From: CAZAQK01 sp964535825
GTDB lineage: Bacteria; Pseudomonadota; Alphaproteobacteria; Rickettsiales; SXRF01
NCBI GenBank assembly: GCA_964535825.1
Contig: CAZHUC010000010.1
Location: 1 to 54,059, forward strand
Length of the DNA stretch: 54,059 nucleotides
Direction of reading: 5' to 3'
The notes under the pieces were generated by a model. That model saw nothing but the letters and a program-made list of their open reading frames with translations. It was not told where the DNA came from and did no database searches. How positions within the stretch are numbered: position 1 is the first letter of the stretch; every line of letters begins with the position of its first letter. Below are positions 24,868 to 33,031 of the stretch, in pieces. Made by a program: the position numbers and the translations under genes.

Positions 24868-26327
24868 CTCTCCGTCCGGTAATTCGGTGCTTCACGGGTG
24901 ATGGTGATGTCATGGGCATGTGATTCACGCAGGCCAGCTGACGTAATACGTACGAATTCTGCATTCTTCTGCAATATCGAAATGGTCTGGCTGCCAGTGT
25001 AGCCCATTGCCGCTTTCAGCCCACCGATGAGTTGGTGGATAACACCCGATACTGGTCCTTTAAATGGTACGCGACCTTCCACACCTTCTGGCACGAGTTT
25101 GAGTTTATCGGATATTTCCTGCTGGAAGTAACGATCCGCAGAGCCACGTGCCATCGCACCGACCGATCCCATACCACGATAAGTTTTATATGAACGCCCC
25201 TGATATAATACCACTTCGCCTGGGCTTTCCTCTGTGCCTGCAAATAAGCCGCCGATCATGGCGCAATCAGCACCGGCTGCGATCGCTTTTGCAAGATCGC
25301 CTGAGAATTTAATGCCGCCATCAGCGATGACCGGGATGTTCTTTTTTCTGGCAACCGATACCACATCCATGATGGCTGAAAGCTGCGGTACGCCGACACC
25401 GGCGATGATGCGGGTGGTACAGATTGATCCTGGGCCGATACCCACTTTTACAGCATCTGCACCAGCATCGATGAGAGCTTTTGCTGCATCAGCTGTTGCA
25501 ATATTACCCGCGATGATCTGAGCGGATTTATAGGCAGATTTGATGGCACGAACCGAATCGATCACACCTTTGGAGTGGCCATGTGCCGTATCAACGATGA
25601 GTACATCCGCACCCGCTTCGATGAGTGCTTCAGTACGGGCGAATCCGTCTTTGCCTGTGCCTACGGCAGCGGCTACGCGCAAGCGGCCCTGATCATCTTT
25701 GCAGGCGTTAGGGAAGGTCTCGGCTTTCTCGATGTCCTTCACCGTAATGAGGCCAATGCAGCGATATTGCTTATCCACTACCAATAGCTTCTCAATGCGG
25801 AACTTGTGCAGTAATTTTTTTGCGGCATCACGCTTGATGGTCTTTTCTACGGTGACGAGGTTTTCCTTCGTCATCAATTCGCTTACTTTCTGGCGTGGGT
25901 CGGAAGCAAAGCGAACATCGCGGTTGGTCAGGATACCTACGAGCTTACCAGTTTTGCGTTCCACTACAGGTACACCGGAGATGTTATGGTGGCGTACAAG
26001 TGCCATGGCTTCAGCCAGTGTGGCATCCGGATGGATGGTCAGTGGATCGAGCACCATGCCGGATTCGTATTTTTTTACTTTCTGGACTTCTGCCGCCTGT
26101 TGTTCGGGCGTCATATTCTTATGGATGCAACCCATGCCGCCATGCTGTGCCATGGCGATGGCCAGACGTGATTCCGTGACCGTATCCATTGCCGCTGAAA
26201 TAAGGGGAATGCCAAGCGTGATGTTTTTGGTCAGGCGGGTAGAGGTGGTAGCGGCTGAAGGGATGAAATCCGACGCACGAGGCTTTAAAAGTACGTCGTC
26301 AAATGTGAGAGCTTCCTTGATTTCCAT
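24864..26327 (-). CDS. guaB: Inosine-5'-monophosphate dehydrogenase
   Basis: The 487-residue enzyme oxidises IMP to XMP, the committed step to GMP. It begins with LTFDDVLLKPRASD, has two CBS domains (about 95-210), and the catalytic loop GIGPGSICTTRIIAGVG with the active-site cysteine. YRGMGSVGAMARGSADRYFQ marks the flap region. An AGGAAGG site is six bases before the ATG. It leads a run of six minus-strand genes down to 20960. Confidence 0.97.
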   Translation of the reverse strand: MEIKEALTFDDVLLKPRASDFIPSAATTSTRLTKNITLGIPLISAAMDTVTESRLAIAMAQHGGMGCIHKNMTPEQQAAEVQKVKKYESGMVLDPLTIHPDATLAEAMALVRHHNISGVPVVERKTGKLVGILTNRDVRFASDPRQKVSELMTKENLVTVEKTIKRDAAKKLLHKFRIEKLLVVDKQYRCIGLITVKDIEKAETFPNACKDDQGRLRVAAAVGTGKDGFARTEALIEAGADVLIVDTAHGHSKGVIDSVRAIKSAYKSAQIIAGNIATADAAKALIDAGADAVKVGIGPGSICTTRIIAGVGVPQLSAIMDVVSVARKKNIPVIADGGIKFSGDLAKAIAAGADCAMIGGLFAGTEESPGEVVLYQGRSYKTYRGMGSVGAMARGSADRYFQQEISDKLKLVPEGVEGRVPFKGPVSGVIHQLIGGLKAAMGYTGSQTISILQKNAEFVRITSAGLRESHAHDITITREAPNYRTES

Positions 26328-26506
26328 GCAAAACCTTCCTAAGTTGGGCTTTGCGGGATGCTTCTAGCGGTTTTCCAAGGGTTTGTCACCTGTTAAATTG
26401 TATAAAAATGCTACGGTGATGTTTGTAAGAAAAGGCAAAGAAAAACTTTACAAAATCGATGGTTAATATAGATTAAGACCCGAATTTTGAGTCTCATGGA
26501 TGCGGT

Positions 26507-27352
26507 ATGGAAAAGAAAAAAAATCTGGGAAGAGAGTATCAAGAAGGCGAAAAACAACTGAAAGTGTTGAAAATATTTGCTAATACGGCATTGGCAGGGC
26601 TTGCTGGTGCTGCCGCATATCAAGCGCACAGATTATTGAACTCAGCCGATGTTCCAATATCAGGTGACGCATTGGATCAGTTCACTGATCCGAACCAGCC
26701 GGTGGCAACTGTGCCGGCTGAACCTGCGACCGGCCGTCCTGATGTTGATATGGATCGCATCAAGCAGGCGGTGGATGATGCCAAAGGAAAACCAGACGGC
26801 ACAAGTGGTGCTAGCAAGACGACCATGAAACCAATGAAGCAACAGGCGACAGGATCTAATGCTGCTCCTTCCTTTGTAGAAAAACTTGAAGTTCCGCAGG
26901 AAACACCGGAACAAAAAGCAAAGCGCGAAGCGGCTTATATAAAAGCAGTGAATGATGGTCTTAAGGTTGAACGCACGGCAGAACAGATTGCAGCGGATAA
27001 AGCGATCGCGGAGAAATTCGCACAGATGTTCAGTCAGGATCCTCAATACAAGGATATCGCCAGTGCTGATATCGAATCAGCAGTGCTGAACGGATATTAT
27101 AAAACCGTTGAGCAGCTGGTGGCGGAAGAAAATATCATAGGCCTGAAACGTCTCTCTAAAGGAGAGAGGGCAACCGCTGAAGAGGTAGCTGTTTATTTTG
27201 CCGGCCTGAAGAATGACCCGGCACGCCTGGCTGCCTATCAGGATCAGGTGCGCTCAGCACGCGATACGGGCGGTATGTATGGTATGAATTCGATGGGTGA
27301 AATCACGGGTAATCTGGCAAACAGTCCGCGTCAGGGTGGCAGAGGCCGCTAA
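26507..27352 (+). CDS. Hypothetical protein with N-terminal membrane anchor
   Basis: The 281-residue product begins with a Lys-rich segment and one hydrophobic stretch (about 25-45, FANTALAGLAGAAAYQAH), then a disordered Pro/Thr/Lys region and a helical, Glu/Ala/Lys-rich C-terminal half. No family is recognised. It stands alone, diverging from guaB and ending at a strong terminator shared with the next gene. The ATG has no strong ribosome binding site. Confidence 0.65.
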   Translation: MEKKKNLGREYQEGEKQLKVLKIFANTALAGLAGAAAYQAHRLLNSADVPISGDALDQFTDPNQPVATVPAEPATGRPDVDMDRIKQAVDDAKGKPDGTSGASKTTMKPMKQQATGSNAAPSFVEKLEVPQETPEQKAKREAAYIKAVNDGLKVERTAEQIAADKAIAEKFAQMFSQDPQYKDIASADIESAVLNGYYKTVEQLVAEENIIGLKRLSKGERATAEEVAVYFAGLKNDPARLAAYQDQVRSARDTGGMYGMNSMGEITGNLANSPRQGGRGR

Positions 27353-27378
27353 ATCATTTTGCATACGGCAATAAAAAA

Positions 27379-27406
27379 CCCCCTTCTTGCGAAGGGGGTT
27401 TTTTTT
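27379..27406. terminator. Strong bidirectional terminator
   Basis: CCCCCTTC (27379-27386), loop TTGC, GAAGGGGG (27391-27398) is a perfect 8-bp stem followed by eight T and preceded by six A, so it works in both directions. It separates the convergent genes at 26507 and 27423. Confidence 0.9.
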
Positions 27407-27422
27407 AATCAGACATTTCTAA

Positions 27423-27824
27423 TTAAATCACTGTGCAAGTAGCACCCGCCCTGCGAGCTTCTTTAGATGTTTTTGGGCATTTATTGCTTGCTTTGGTGCA
27501 GTATTTGAGTTTTGGACCTGTAGGATTTGCAGGATTAGTGACTGGCTTGAAGAATTTTTTGCTGCAGCACCTGTTCTTTACAGCCTGAGTTTCATTTGGA
27601 GCTGTTTCACTATAATAGCAACAACACTCACCCGCACGATTTTTCTTAACCTCATATGGCCCATTTGCAGGCAGCATGACGGTATCTAAGTCCATGGTGG
27701 TATCTACATCAAACTCTTCTGTAAATGCTTCAAGATCTGCGTCACTACTCTCAGCTTTTACTGGCTGCGCTGCGCTGGTAAACGAGATAAAAAGAGCTGC
27801 AGCTGTGAGATATAAAAATTTCAT
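27423..27824 (-). CDS. Secreted cysteine-rich hypothetical protein
   Basis: From ATG 27824, preceded by GAGAGG, the product has 133 residues. Residues 1-22 (KFLYLTAAALFISFTSAAQP) are a clear signal peptide. The mature part begins acidic and ends basic, with eight cysteines in clusters (GECCCYY, NRCCSKK, then three single ones), an even number that suggests disulphides or metal binding. I do not recognise the family. It stands alone. Confidence 0.65.
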   Translation of the reverse strand: MKFLYLTAAALFISFTSAAQPVKAESSDADLEAFTEEFDVDTTMDLDTVMLPANGPYEVKKNRAGECCCYYSETAPNETQAVKNRCCSKKFFKPVTNPANPTGPKLKYCTKASNKCPKTSKEARRAGATCTVI

Positions 27825-28128
27825 AAAACCTCTCAAAACATTATTAATTTATATGTAGCCACTTCCTGTGTACTGCGCAGCCACCCTACGTTCTTACGAG
27901 TATAATGGTGATTTGTTACAGTTTCTTTACGATGGTGTTACATTCGTATGAAGAAAATTGATGCCAGATGGGGGCATGTCATAAATAATGCTTATAAAGC
28001 AAATGACTAGAATATAGCAATATAATGAGTATAAATATTATGGTGTAGCCAAAATTAAAGGCATATGCCCCAAAAAAGCGGTCTAGAAGCGATACGCAAT
28101 AATCAGCTAATATGTGACGTCAAGATTA
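27825..28128. other. Intergenic stretch without a clear gene
   Basis: About 300 AT-rich bases lie between the cysteine-rich protein and metY. I see GGGGCAT near 27971 and ATGCCCC near 28066 that could pair, and a possible 20-codon ORF starting with ATG near 27950 without a ribosome binding site. I find no terminator with a T-run for metY and no recognisable RNA gene. It probably holds the promoter of the gene at 27423. Confidence 0.4.
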
Positions 28129-29427
28129 TCAGGCGGCTTTTGCCTGGCCTGCTGCTGCTTTTAATGCCTGGTCGTAATCCGCCATAATGTCATCCGGGTG
28201 TTCAAGGCCGATCGATACGCGCACACCTTCCGGCTTGATGCCAACCTTGAGTTGGTGCTCAGGGGAAAGCTGGTGGTGGGTGGTGGAGGCAGGGTGGATG
28301 ATAAGGCTTCTGGTGTCGCCGATATTGGCCACATGTTTTACCAGCTTCAGGCTTTCCACCATTTGCTTTGCAGCTTCGTAGCCACGCTTCACGCCGAAGG
28401 TGAATACCGACCCGAAACCATTCGGCGAGTATTTTTTTGCGACCGCATGGTATGGGCTGTCGGGAAGTCCGGCATAGCTCACCCAGTTTACTTCAGGGTG
28501 GGTGGAAAGGAACTTCGCCACGGCCAGTGCATTATCGCAATGACGCTGTACGCGCAGTGCCATGGTCTCAAGCCCGTTCATGGTAAGGGAAGCGTTCATC
28601 GGGCTCTGGCATGCGCCGAGGTCGCGCAATCCAACCGCAATGGCGCGCATGGTGAAGGCCATTTCGCCAAAGGTCTTGAAGAATTCGAGGCCGTCGTAAC
28701 AAGGGTCAGGTTTTACCATCATCGGGAATTTATCATTCTGCGCCCAGTTGAATTTGCCTGAATCGATGACGATACCGCCCATGGCCGAGCCATTGCCGGT
28801 GATGAACTTGGTGGTGGAGTGCACCACGATATCCGCACCCCATTCGATCGGGCGGATCAGGTAGGGGCTTGCCATGGTGTTATCCACCACCAGCGGGATA
28901 CCGTGCTTATGGGCAATTTTGGCCAGCGCCTCGATATCCGCCACAACGCCCGCCGGGTTGGCAAAGCTCTCACAGAAGATGCCTTTGGTCTTTGGGGTAA
29001 TGGCGGCCTCTACGGCAGCATGGTCGGTAATATCCACAAAATGAGCACTCCAGCCGAACTGCACGAAGCTGTTTTTGAACTGGCTGGTGGTGCCGCCATA
29101 CAAGCGGTTGGAGACCACGAATTCATCGCCAGAGCGCATCAGGTTGAACAGGGCGGTCATCTGGGCGGCATGCCCTGAACCGGTCGCCGTTGCCCCTGCG
29201 CCGCCTTCCAGCGCCGCAAGCCTGTTCTGCAGGGCTTCCACGGTAGGGTTGGTCAGGCGGGAATAGACATAACCCGCTTCCTTCAGGGTGAAGAGGTTGG
29301 CGGCATGCTCAGCATCGCGGAACTGGAAACTCACGCTATTATAGACCGGTGGCTGGAGCGAGCCGGTGGCATCCGGCTTATAACCGGCATGGATGGCGAG
29401 CGTTTCAAAGCGTGGCTGACGGGACAT
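28129..29427 (-). CDS. metY: O-acetylhomoserine sulfhydrylase
   Basis: The 432-residue PLP enzyme makes homocysteine from O-acetylhomoserine and sulphide. It has YSRLTNPTVEALQNRLAALE, GGTTSQFKNSF, and the PLP lysine in VVHSTTKFITGNGSAMGG. Length and the GVRVSIGLEHPDDIMADYDQ end fit MetY rather than cystathionine synthases. I start at ATG 29427 (MSRQPRFETLAIHAGY). It diverges from the odc gene. No known SAM riboswitch is recognisable upstream. Confidence 0.93.
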   Translation of the reverse strand: MSRQPRFETLAIHAGYKPDATGSLQPPVYNSVSFQFRDAEHAANLFTLKEAGYVYSRLTNPTVEALQNRLAALEGGAGATATGSGHAAQMTALFNLMRSGDEFVVSNRLYGGTTSQFKNSFVQFGWSAHFVDITDHAAVEAAITPKTKGIFCESFANPAGVVADIEALAKIAHKHGIPLVVDNTMASPYLIRPIEWGADIVVHSTTKFITGNGSAMGGIVIDSGKFNWAQNDKFPMMVKPDPCYDGLEFFKTFGEMAFTMRAIAVGLRDLGACQSPMNASLTMNGLETMALRVQRHCDNALAVAKFLSTHPEVNWVSYAGLPDSPYHAVAKKYSPNGFGSVFTFGVKRGYEAAKQMVESLKLVKHVANIGDTRSLIIHPASTTHHQLSPEHQLKVGIKPEGVRVSIGLEHPDDIMADYDQALKAAAGQAKAA

Positions 29428-29650
29428 GATATAACCTCTATCGTTATGTTTCGCCCAAAAAAGCACATTCTGCGACGTTTGACAACAGCAGAACGGCTAT
29501 TTCCGGACATGTAGGGGAAGTGCAGGAGGGACGGGCTGGAGGGTGGGGGAAAGTTTTTTAAAAAAACTCTTAAGTGTTGCATGTTTTTGCTTTATTATTA
29601 ACTCGACTTTAATTATAGAAGTCACATCGTTAACAACGTATAGGAACTAT
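29428..29650. other. Divergent metY/odc control region with G-quadruplex motif
   Basis: The gap contains four G-tracts at 29528-29549 (GGG-AC-GGG-CTGGA-GGG-T-GGGGG), fitting the canonical G-quadruplex pattern, then the inverted repeat AGTTTTTT-A-AAAAAACT (29552-29568), then the odc promoter candidate. Both genes must be driven from here. I see no recognised riboswitch. Confidence 0.55.
29587..29615 (+). promoter_or_regulatory. Possible promoter for the uORF and ornithine decarboxylase
   Basis: TTGCTT (29587-29592), a 17-base spacer and TAATTA (29610-29615) match the sigma-70 boxes at four of six positions each. Transcription would begin near 29622, before the small ORF at 29651 and the decarboxylase at 29755. 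Confidence 0.4.
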
Positions 29651-29719
29651 ATGTTTACTGTTGAAACCAAACAACGCCTGAAAAAGCGGTTTGTCGCGGT
29701 TCTCCTCGGCGAGCCTTAA
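29651..29719 (+). CDS. 22-residue upstream ORF before ornithine decarboxylase
   Basis: ATG 29651 to TAA 29717-29719 encodes MFTVETKQRLKKRFVAVLLG followed by Glu-Pro. AGGA lies five bases before the ATG, a better ribosome site than the one before the downstream gene. It ends 35 bases before the decarboxylase ATG and ends in Glu-Pro-stop. It may be a regulatory leader peptide, comparable in position to the ornithine/polyamine-sensing leader SpeFL of enterobacteria; no sequence similarity is claimed. Confidence 0.45.
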   Translation: MFTVETKQRLKKRFVAVLLGEP

Positions 29720-29754
29720 CGTAGAACAATTTAGATATATAGGTACTAAGATAG

Positions 29755-31017
29755 ATGAAAAATGCCCCACTCGAGCCTGACGGCCGACTTCGACGCCAAA
29801 GCGTCATTTCCCTCCCAGAATTTGTAACACCACAGGTTTATCCGACGCAAGCTCCGCAGCCGGAGCGTTTCCGTTCGGTCGAACAGATGGTGCGCGAGAC
29901 GCGCCCTGAGATCCCTGTGCATTGCCTGCGGCCGACAACGATCGCTGCTGCCGCTCGCCGTTTCATAAAATTGTTCCCCGGGGATACGATGTTTGCTGTG
30001 AAGACCAACCCGGATCCGCTGGTGATCAGTTATCTGGCGCGTGCTGGTGTTGCGCATTTCGATGTGGCATCCATCGCGGAAGTAAAACTGGTGGCCGATC
30101 TTGTGCCCGATGCGAAATTGTATTTCATGCATCCGGTGAAAAGCCGTGCTGCGATCCATGCGGCATACTTCGAGTATGGCGTGCGTGATTTCTCGCTTGA
30201 TACCCATGAGGAACTTCAGAAGATCCTCGAGGTCACTGACAATGCATCAGACCTGAACCTGTATGTGCGCGTGACCGTTCCGAACGACACGGCTTATTTA
30301 AGCCTTGCCGGCAAGTTCGGTGTAACCCCGGAAGAAGCACCTGCATTGTTGCAGGCGGTTCGTGCGGCTGCAAGCCGTATGGGCGTATGCTTCCATGTGG
30401 GTTCGCAGTGCATGCAGCCGGAAGCGTACAGCGTTGCCATTCACAAAGTGGCAGAACTTATCGACACGAGTGGCGTGCGCATCGATATGCTGGATATTGG
30501 TGGTGGTTTCCCATCCATCTATCCGGGCATCATGCCGTTGCCACTTACCCATTATATGAAAGCCATTAAAAAGGCGATCGCCTCGACAGGTGAACAGTTC
30601 GGCCATTGCCAGCTGTTGGCTGAGCCGGGCCGCGCGCTGGTGGCTGAGGGTGGATCCATCGTGGTGCGCGTAGAGCTCCGCAAGGGCAATGCACTCTACA
30701 TCAACGACGGCACGTATGGCAGCCTGTTCGATGCCGGTGTGCCGGGCTTCGTATATCCTGTAAAGGCAATGCGCCCGGGTGGCAAATTGTCTGCCGAGGT
30801 GCAGGAATTCTCCTTCTATGGCCCAACCTGCGACAGCATGGATGCCATGAAAGGTCCGTTCCATCTGCCTAAGGATATACAAGAAGGTGACTGGATCGAG
30901 ATCGGCCAGCTGGGTTCGTATGGCGCGACCATGCGTACCAACTTCAACGGTTTTGGTGAAGCCAAAACGGTGGAAGTAAGCGACAAGCCAATATTGAACC
31001 GTGCTGCAGTAAACTAA
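29755..31017 (+). CDS. Ornithine decarboxylase, fold-type III (alanine racemase-like)
   Basis: The 420-residue enzyme resembles eukaryotic-type ornithine decarboxylase. The PLP lysine is K83 in FAVKTNPDP, the phosphate loop is DIGGGFPSIYP (about 247), EPGRALVAEGG (about 290) binds PLP, and YGPTCDSMD near residue 359 carries the catalytic cysteine and substrate-binding aspartate. It should make putrescine; many alphaproteobacterial members also accept lysine. It is followed by a terminator-like hairpin and a deoxyhypusine-synthase-like gene. Confidence 0.92.
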   Translation: MKNAPLEPDGRLRRQSVISLPEFVTPQVYPTQAPQPERFRSVEQMVRETRPEIPVHCLRPTTIAAAARRFIKLFPGDTMFAVKTNPDPLVISYLARAGVAHFDVASIAEVKLVADLVPDAKLYFMHPVKSRAAIHAAYFEYGVRDFSLDTHEELQKILEVTDNASDLNLYVRVTVPNDTAYLSLAGKFGVTPEEAPALLQAVRAAASRMGVCFHVGSQCMQPEAYSVAIHKVAELIDTSGVRIDMLDIGGGFPSIYPGIMPLPLTHYMKAIKKAIASTGEQFGHCQLLAEPGRALVAEGGSIVVRVELRKGNALYINDGTYGSLFDAGVPGFVYPVKAMRPGGKLSAEVQEFSFYGPTCDSMDAMKGPFHLPKDIQEGDWIEIGQLGSYGATMRTNFNGFGEAKTVEVSDKPILNRAAVN

Positions 31018-31051
31018 TAACCAAACCGCCTGGAAGGCGGGCAATGAGTAT

Positions 31052-31081
31052 ACCCCCCGCACATGTTGCGGGGGGTCATTT
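31052..31081 (+). terminator. Hairpin between odc and the DHS-like gene
   Basis: ACCCCCCGC (31052-31060) pairs with GCGGGGGGT (31068-31076), a perfect 9-bp stem, followed by CATTTTT. It is a probable intrinsic terminator or attenuator, so the two polyamine genes may be only partly co-transcribed. The downstream ribosome site TAGGAGAAG begins right after the T-run. Confidence 0.7.
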
Positions 31082-31094
31082 TTAGGAGAAGAAA

Positions 31095-32141
31095 ATGAAA
31101 ACCGCGAAGAAGGCCAATACCAAACATAACCTGCTTACCAAAGAGGTGGAGCATATTGACATCACGTCGTTTGATGCGCGCCCGATCATTGATTCAATGG
31201 CGGGTATGTCATTCACATCGCGTGATCTGGCGAAAGCGACAGAGATCTATAACATGATGCTCAAGGACAAATCCTGCAGCATTTTCCTGACCCTCGCAGG
31301 CAGTACCTCTGCTGGCGGCTGCATGCAGCTTTATGTGGATATGGTGAAGAACAACATGGTGGATGCCATCGTGTCAACCGGTGCTTCCATCGTGGATATG
31401 GACTTCTTCGAAGCGCTTGGCTTCAAACATTATCAGGGCAGCCAGTTCATGGACGACAAAACCCTGCGCGATAACTACATCGACCGTATCTACGATACCT
31501 ACATCGATGAAGAAGAGCTGCAGGCGTGCGACCACACCATCAAAAAGATCGCTGATTCACTTGAGCCGCGTCCGTATTCTTCGCGCGAGTTCATCCATGA
31601 GATGGGCAAATGGCTGGTAAAGAACGGCAAGAAAAAAGATTCGCTCATCCAGCGTGCGTATGAGCATGGTGTGCCTATCTTCTGTCCGGCATTCACCGAT
31701 TCTTCCGCAGGTTTCGGCCTTGTGGTGCACCAGGTGGAGCGCATGAAAAAGAAAAAGCCATACCTCACCATCGATTCTATCGCGGACTTCCGCGAACTCA
31801 CCGACATCAAGATCAAGGGCGGCACTTCGGGCCTGCTCATGGTGGGTGGTGGTGTGCCTAAGAACTTCGTGCAGGACACCGTGGTGTGCGCTGAGATTCT
31901 GGGCGTGGATGCAGAGATGCATAAATACGCGGTACAGATCACCGTGGCTGACGTGCGCGATGGTGCATGCTCATCTTCTACCCTGAAGGAAGCGTCTTCA
32001 TGGGGCAAGGTGGATACGGCGTATGAACAGATGGTATTCGCGGAAGCGACCTCAGTATTGCCACTGCTGGCGTCTGATGCCTACCACCGCGGCTACTGGA
32101 AGAAACGCAAGAAACGTTCTTACGCGAAACTCTTCGCCTAA
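31095..32141 (+). CDS. Deoxyhypusine synthase-like polyamine enzyme
   Basis: The 348-residue protein belongs to the deoxyhypusine synthase family: LTLAGSTSAGGCMQLYVDMV, VDAIVSTGASIVDMDFFEAL, FCPAFTDSSAGFG, and GLLMVGGGVPKNFVQ, whose K256 matches the lysine that forms the enzyme-aminobutyl intermediate. Bacteria lack eIF5A, so bacterial members are thought to act on small amines, for example making homospermidine or similar from putrescine or spermidine. The neighbour odc supports this. Which amine is used cannot be told from sequence. Confidence 0.85.
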   Translation: MKTAKKANTKHNLLTKEVEHIDITSFDARPIIDSMAGMSFTSRDLAKATEIYNMMLKDKSCSIFLTLAGSTSAGGCMQLYVDMVKNNMVDAIVSTGASIVDMDFFEALGFKHYQGSQFMDDKTLRDNYIDRIYDTYIDEEELQACDHTIKKIADSLEPRPYSSREFIHEMGKWLVKNGKKKDSLIQRAYEHGVPIFCPAFTDSSAGFGLVVHQVERMKKKKPYLTIDSIADFRELTDIKIKGGTSGLLMVGGGVPKNFVQDTVVCAEILGVDAEMHKYAVQITVADVRDGACSSSTLKEASSWGKVDTAYEQMVFAEATSVLPLLASDAYHRGYWKKRKKRSYAKLFA

Positions 32142-32146
32142 ACAAA

Positions 32147-32173
32147 AATCCCCGCAAAACGCGGGGATTTTTT
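32147..32173. terminator. Terminator after the DHS-like gene
   Basis: AATCCCCGC (32147-32155), loop aaaac, GCGGGGATT (32161-32169) gives a perfect 9-bp stem followed by further T, and preceded by A, so it can act for both the DHS-like gene and the convergent gene at 32192. Confidence 0.9.
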
Positions 32174-32191
32174 TATGCTGCTTGTATATTA

Positions 32192-32869
32192 TTAACGAGC
32201 AGGACTGCTGCTACGGGCAGCTTTTTGAGTCATTGCTGCTTTGATCTGCTTGTCTTGTTCCACCAATATTTCGGTCAGTGTTTCAGGCAGGTGTTGCATC
32301 GCGTAATCCACGGTAGGGTTCTCGCGGCGTCTCCTGCGGGCATTCTGTAGTAAGGACATTGCAACCATCGCGCCGCCCACCATCAGCAGTGTTCCTGGGT
32401 CTGGAACGGGCATGTTTCCTGAAGGGGGCTGCTGTTGGGAAGGGGGAGTATCTTTCTTGCCAACCATGTAACCGATAGATCCGCCAGCCACCAGTGCACC
32501 GGTGATCAATCCGGCAGTACTACGCATGAAGCTGCGCCTACCCATATCAGATGTTATGCCTCCAGCCGCTCCCAGAGCATTCATTTCCTGATTGTCAAAG
32601 GCCAGCAGGTATTTTTGCAGTGTGGCGGTGGGTATCTCTCCCGGATTCGCAGGGATATCAAAATTGATAGGATGCTTGTCAGCGAGTTCAGCGATTGTCT
32701 TTCCGATTTCAAAGCGGTCTTTAGTATTTCTGCCACGATTTTCTGTGAGCTTCACGAAGAAAGCTCTATACAAGTTGTTTCCCGGTAATTTATCCACAGT
32801 ATCGGAGATGATGCCTACCAGTTCGCTATCTCTGGCTAGTGAATGGATATCAGGAATGTCGTTACTCAT
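32192..32869 (-). CDS. Hypothetical protein with Tat-like and PEP-CTERM-like segments
   Basis: The 225-residue product has a soluble helical N-terminal part (1-105), a hydrophobic segment preceded by twin arginine (GRRSFMRSTAGLITGALVAG, about 109-128), a Pro/Gln linker, and a second segment VPDPGTLLMVGGAMVAMSLL followed by NARRRRR (about 155-181). The second segment copies the Pro-x-Pro, hydrophobic, arginine layout of sorting tails such as PEP-CTERM, but 45 more residues follow. I do not recognise the family. Confidence 0.6.
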   Translation of the reverse strand: MSNDIPDIHSLARDSELVGIISDTVDKLPGNNLYRAFFVKLTENRGRNTKDRFEIGKTIAELADKHPINFDIPANPGEIPTATLQKYLLAFDNQEMNALGAAGGITSDMGRRSFMRSTAGLITGALVAGGSIGYMVGKKDTPPSQQQPPSGNMPVPDPGTLLMVGGAMVAMSLLQNARRRRRENPTVDYAMQHLPETLTEILVEQDKQIKAAMTQKAARSSSPAR

Positions 32870-33031
32870 ATTTTTCTCGTGTGATTGTTCAAGGAGCAGT
32901 TTAGGGCAGAATGGTTAATTTTTATTAGTTATAAACCAATAAAAGCCTATAGGGAAACTGATTTTTAGTGCATTTTTCTTTATTTTTTAACCTCTTTGGG
33001 CTAGCCTTTATCTCCAAAAGGAATAAAGGTC

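Noticed and set aside
27948..28010. 20-codon ORF in the gap before metY
   Set aside because: It has no ribosome binding site and no other support, so it is only mentioned in the gap entry.
28198..28761. 187-codon plus-strand ORF opposite metY
   Set aside because: It is antisense to a clear metY gene, with no ribosome site or recognisable domain.
29428..29580. Possible SAM riboswitch upstream of metY
   Set aside because: Alphaproteobacterial met genes often have SAM-II or related riboswitches, but I could not match the conserved core bases or pseudoknot here.
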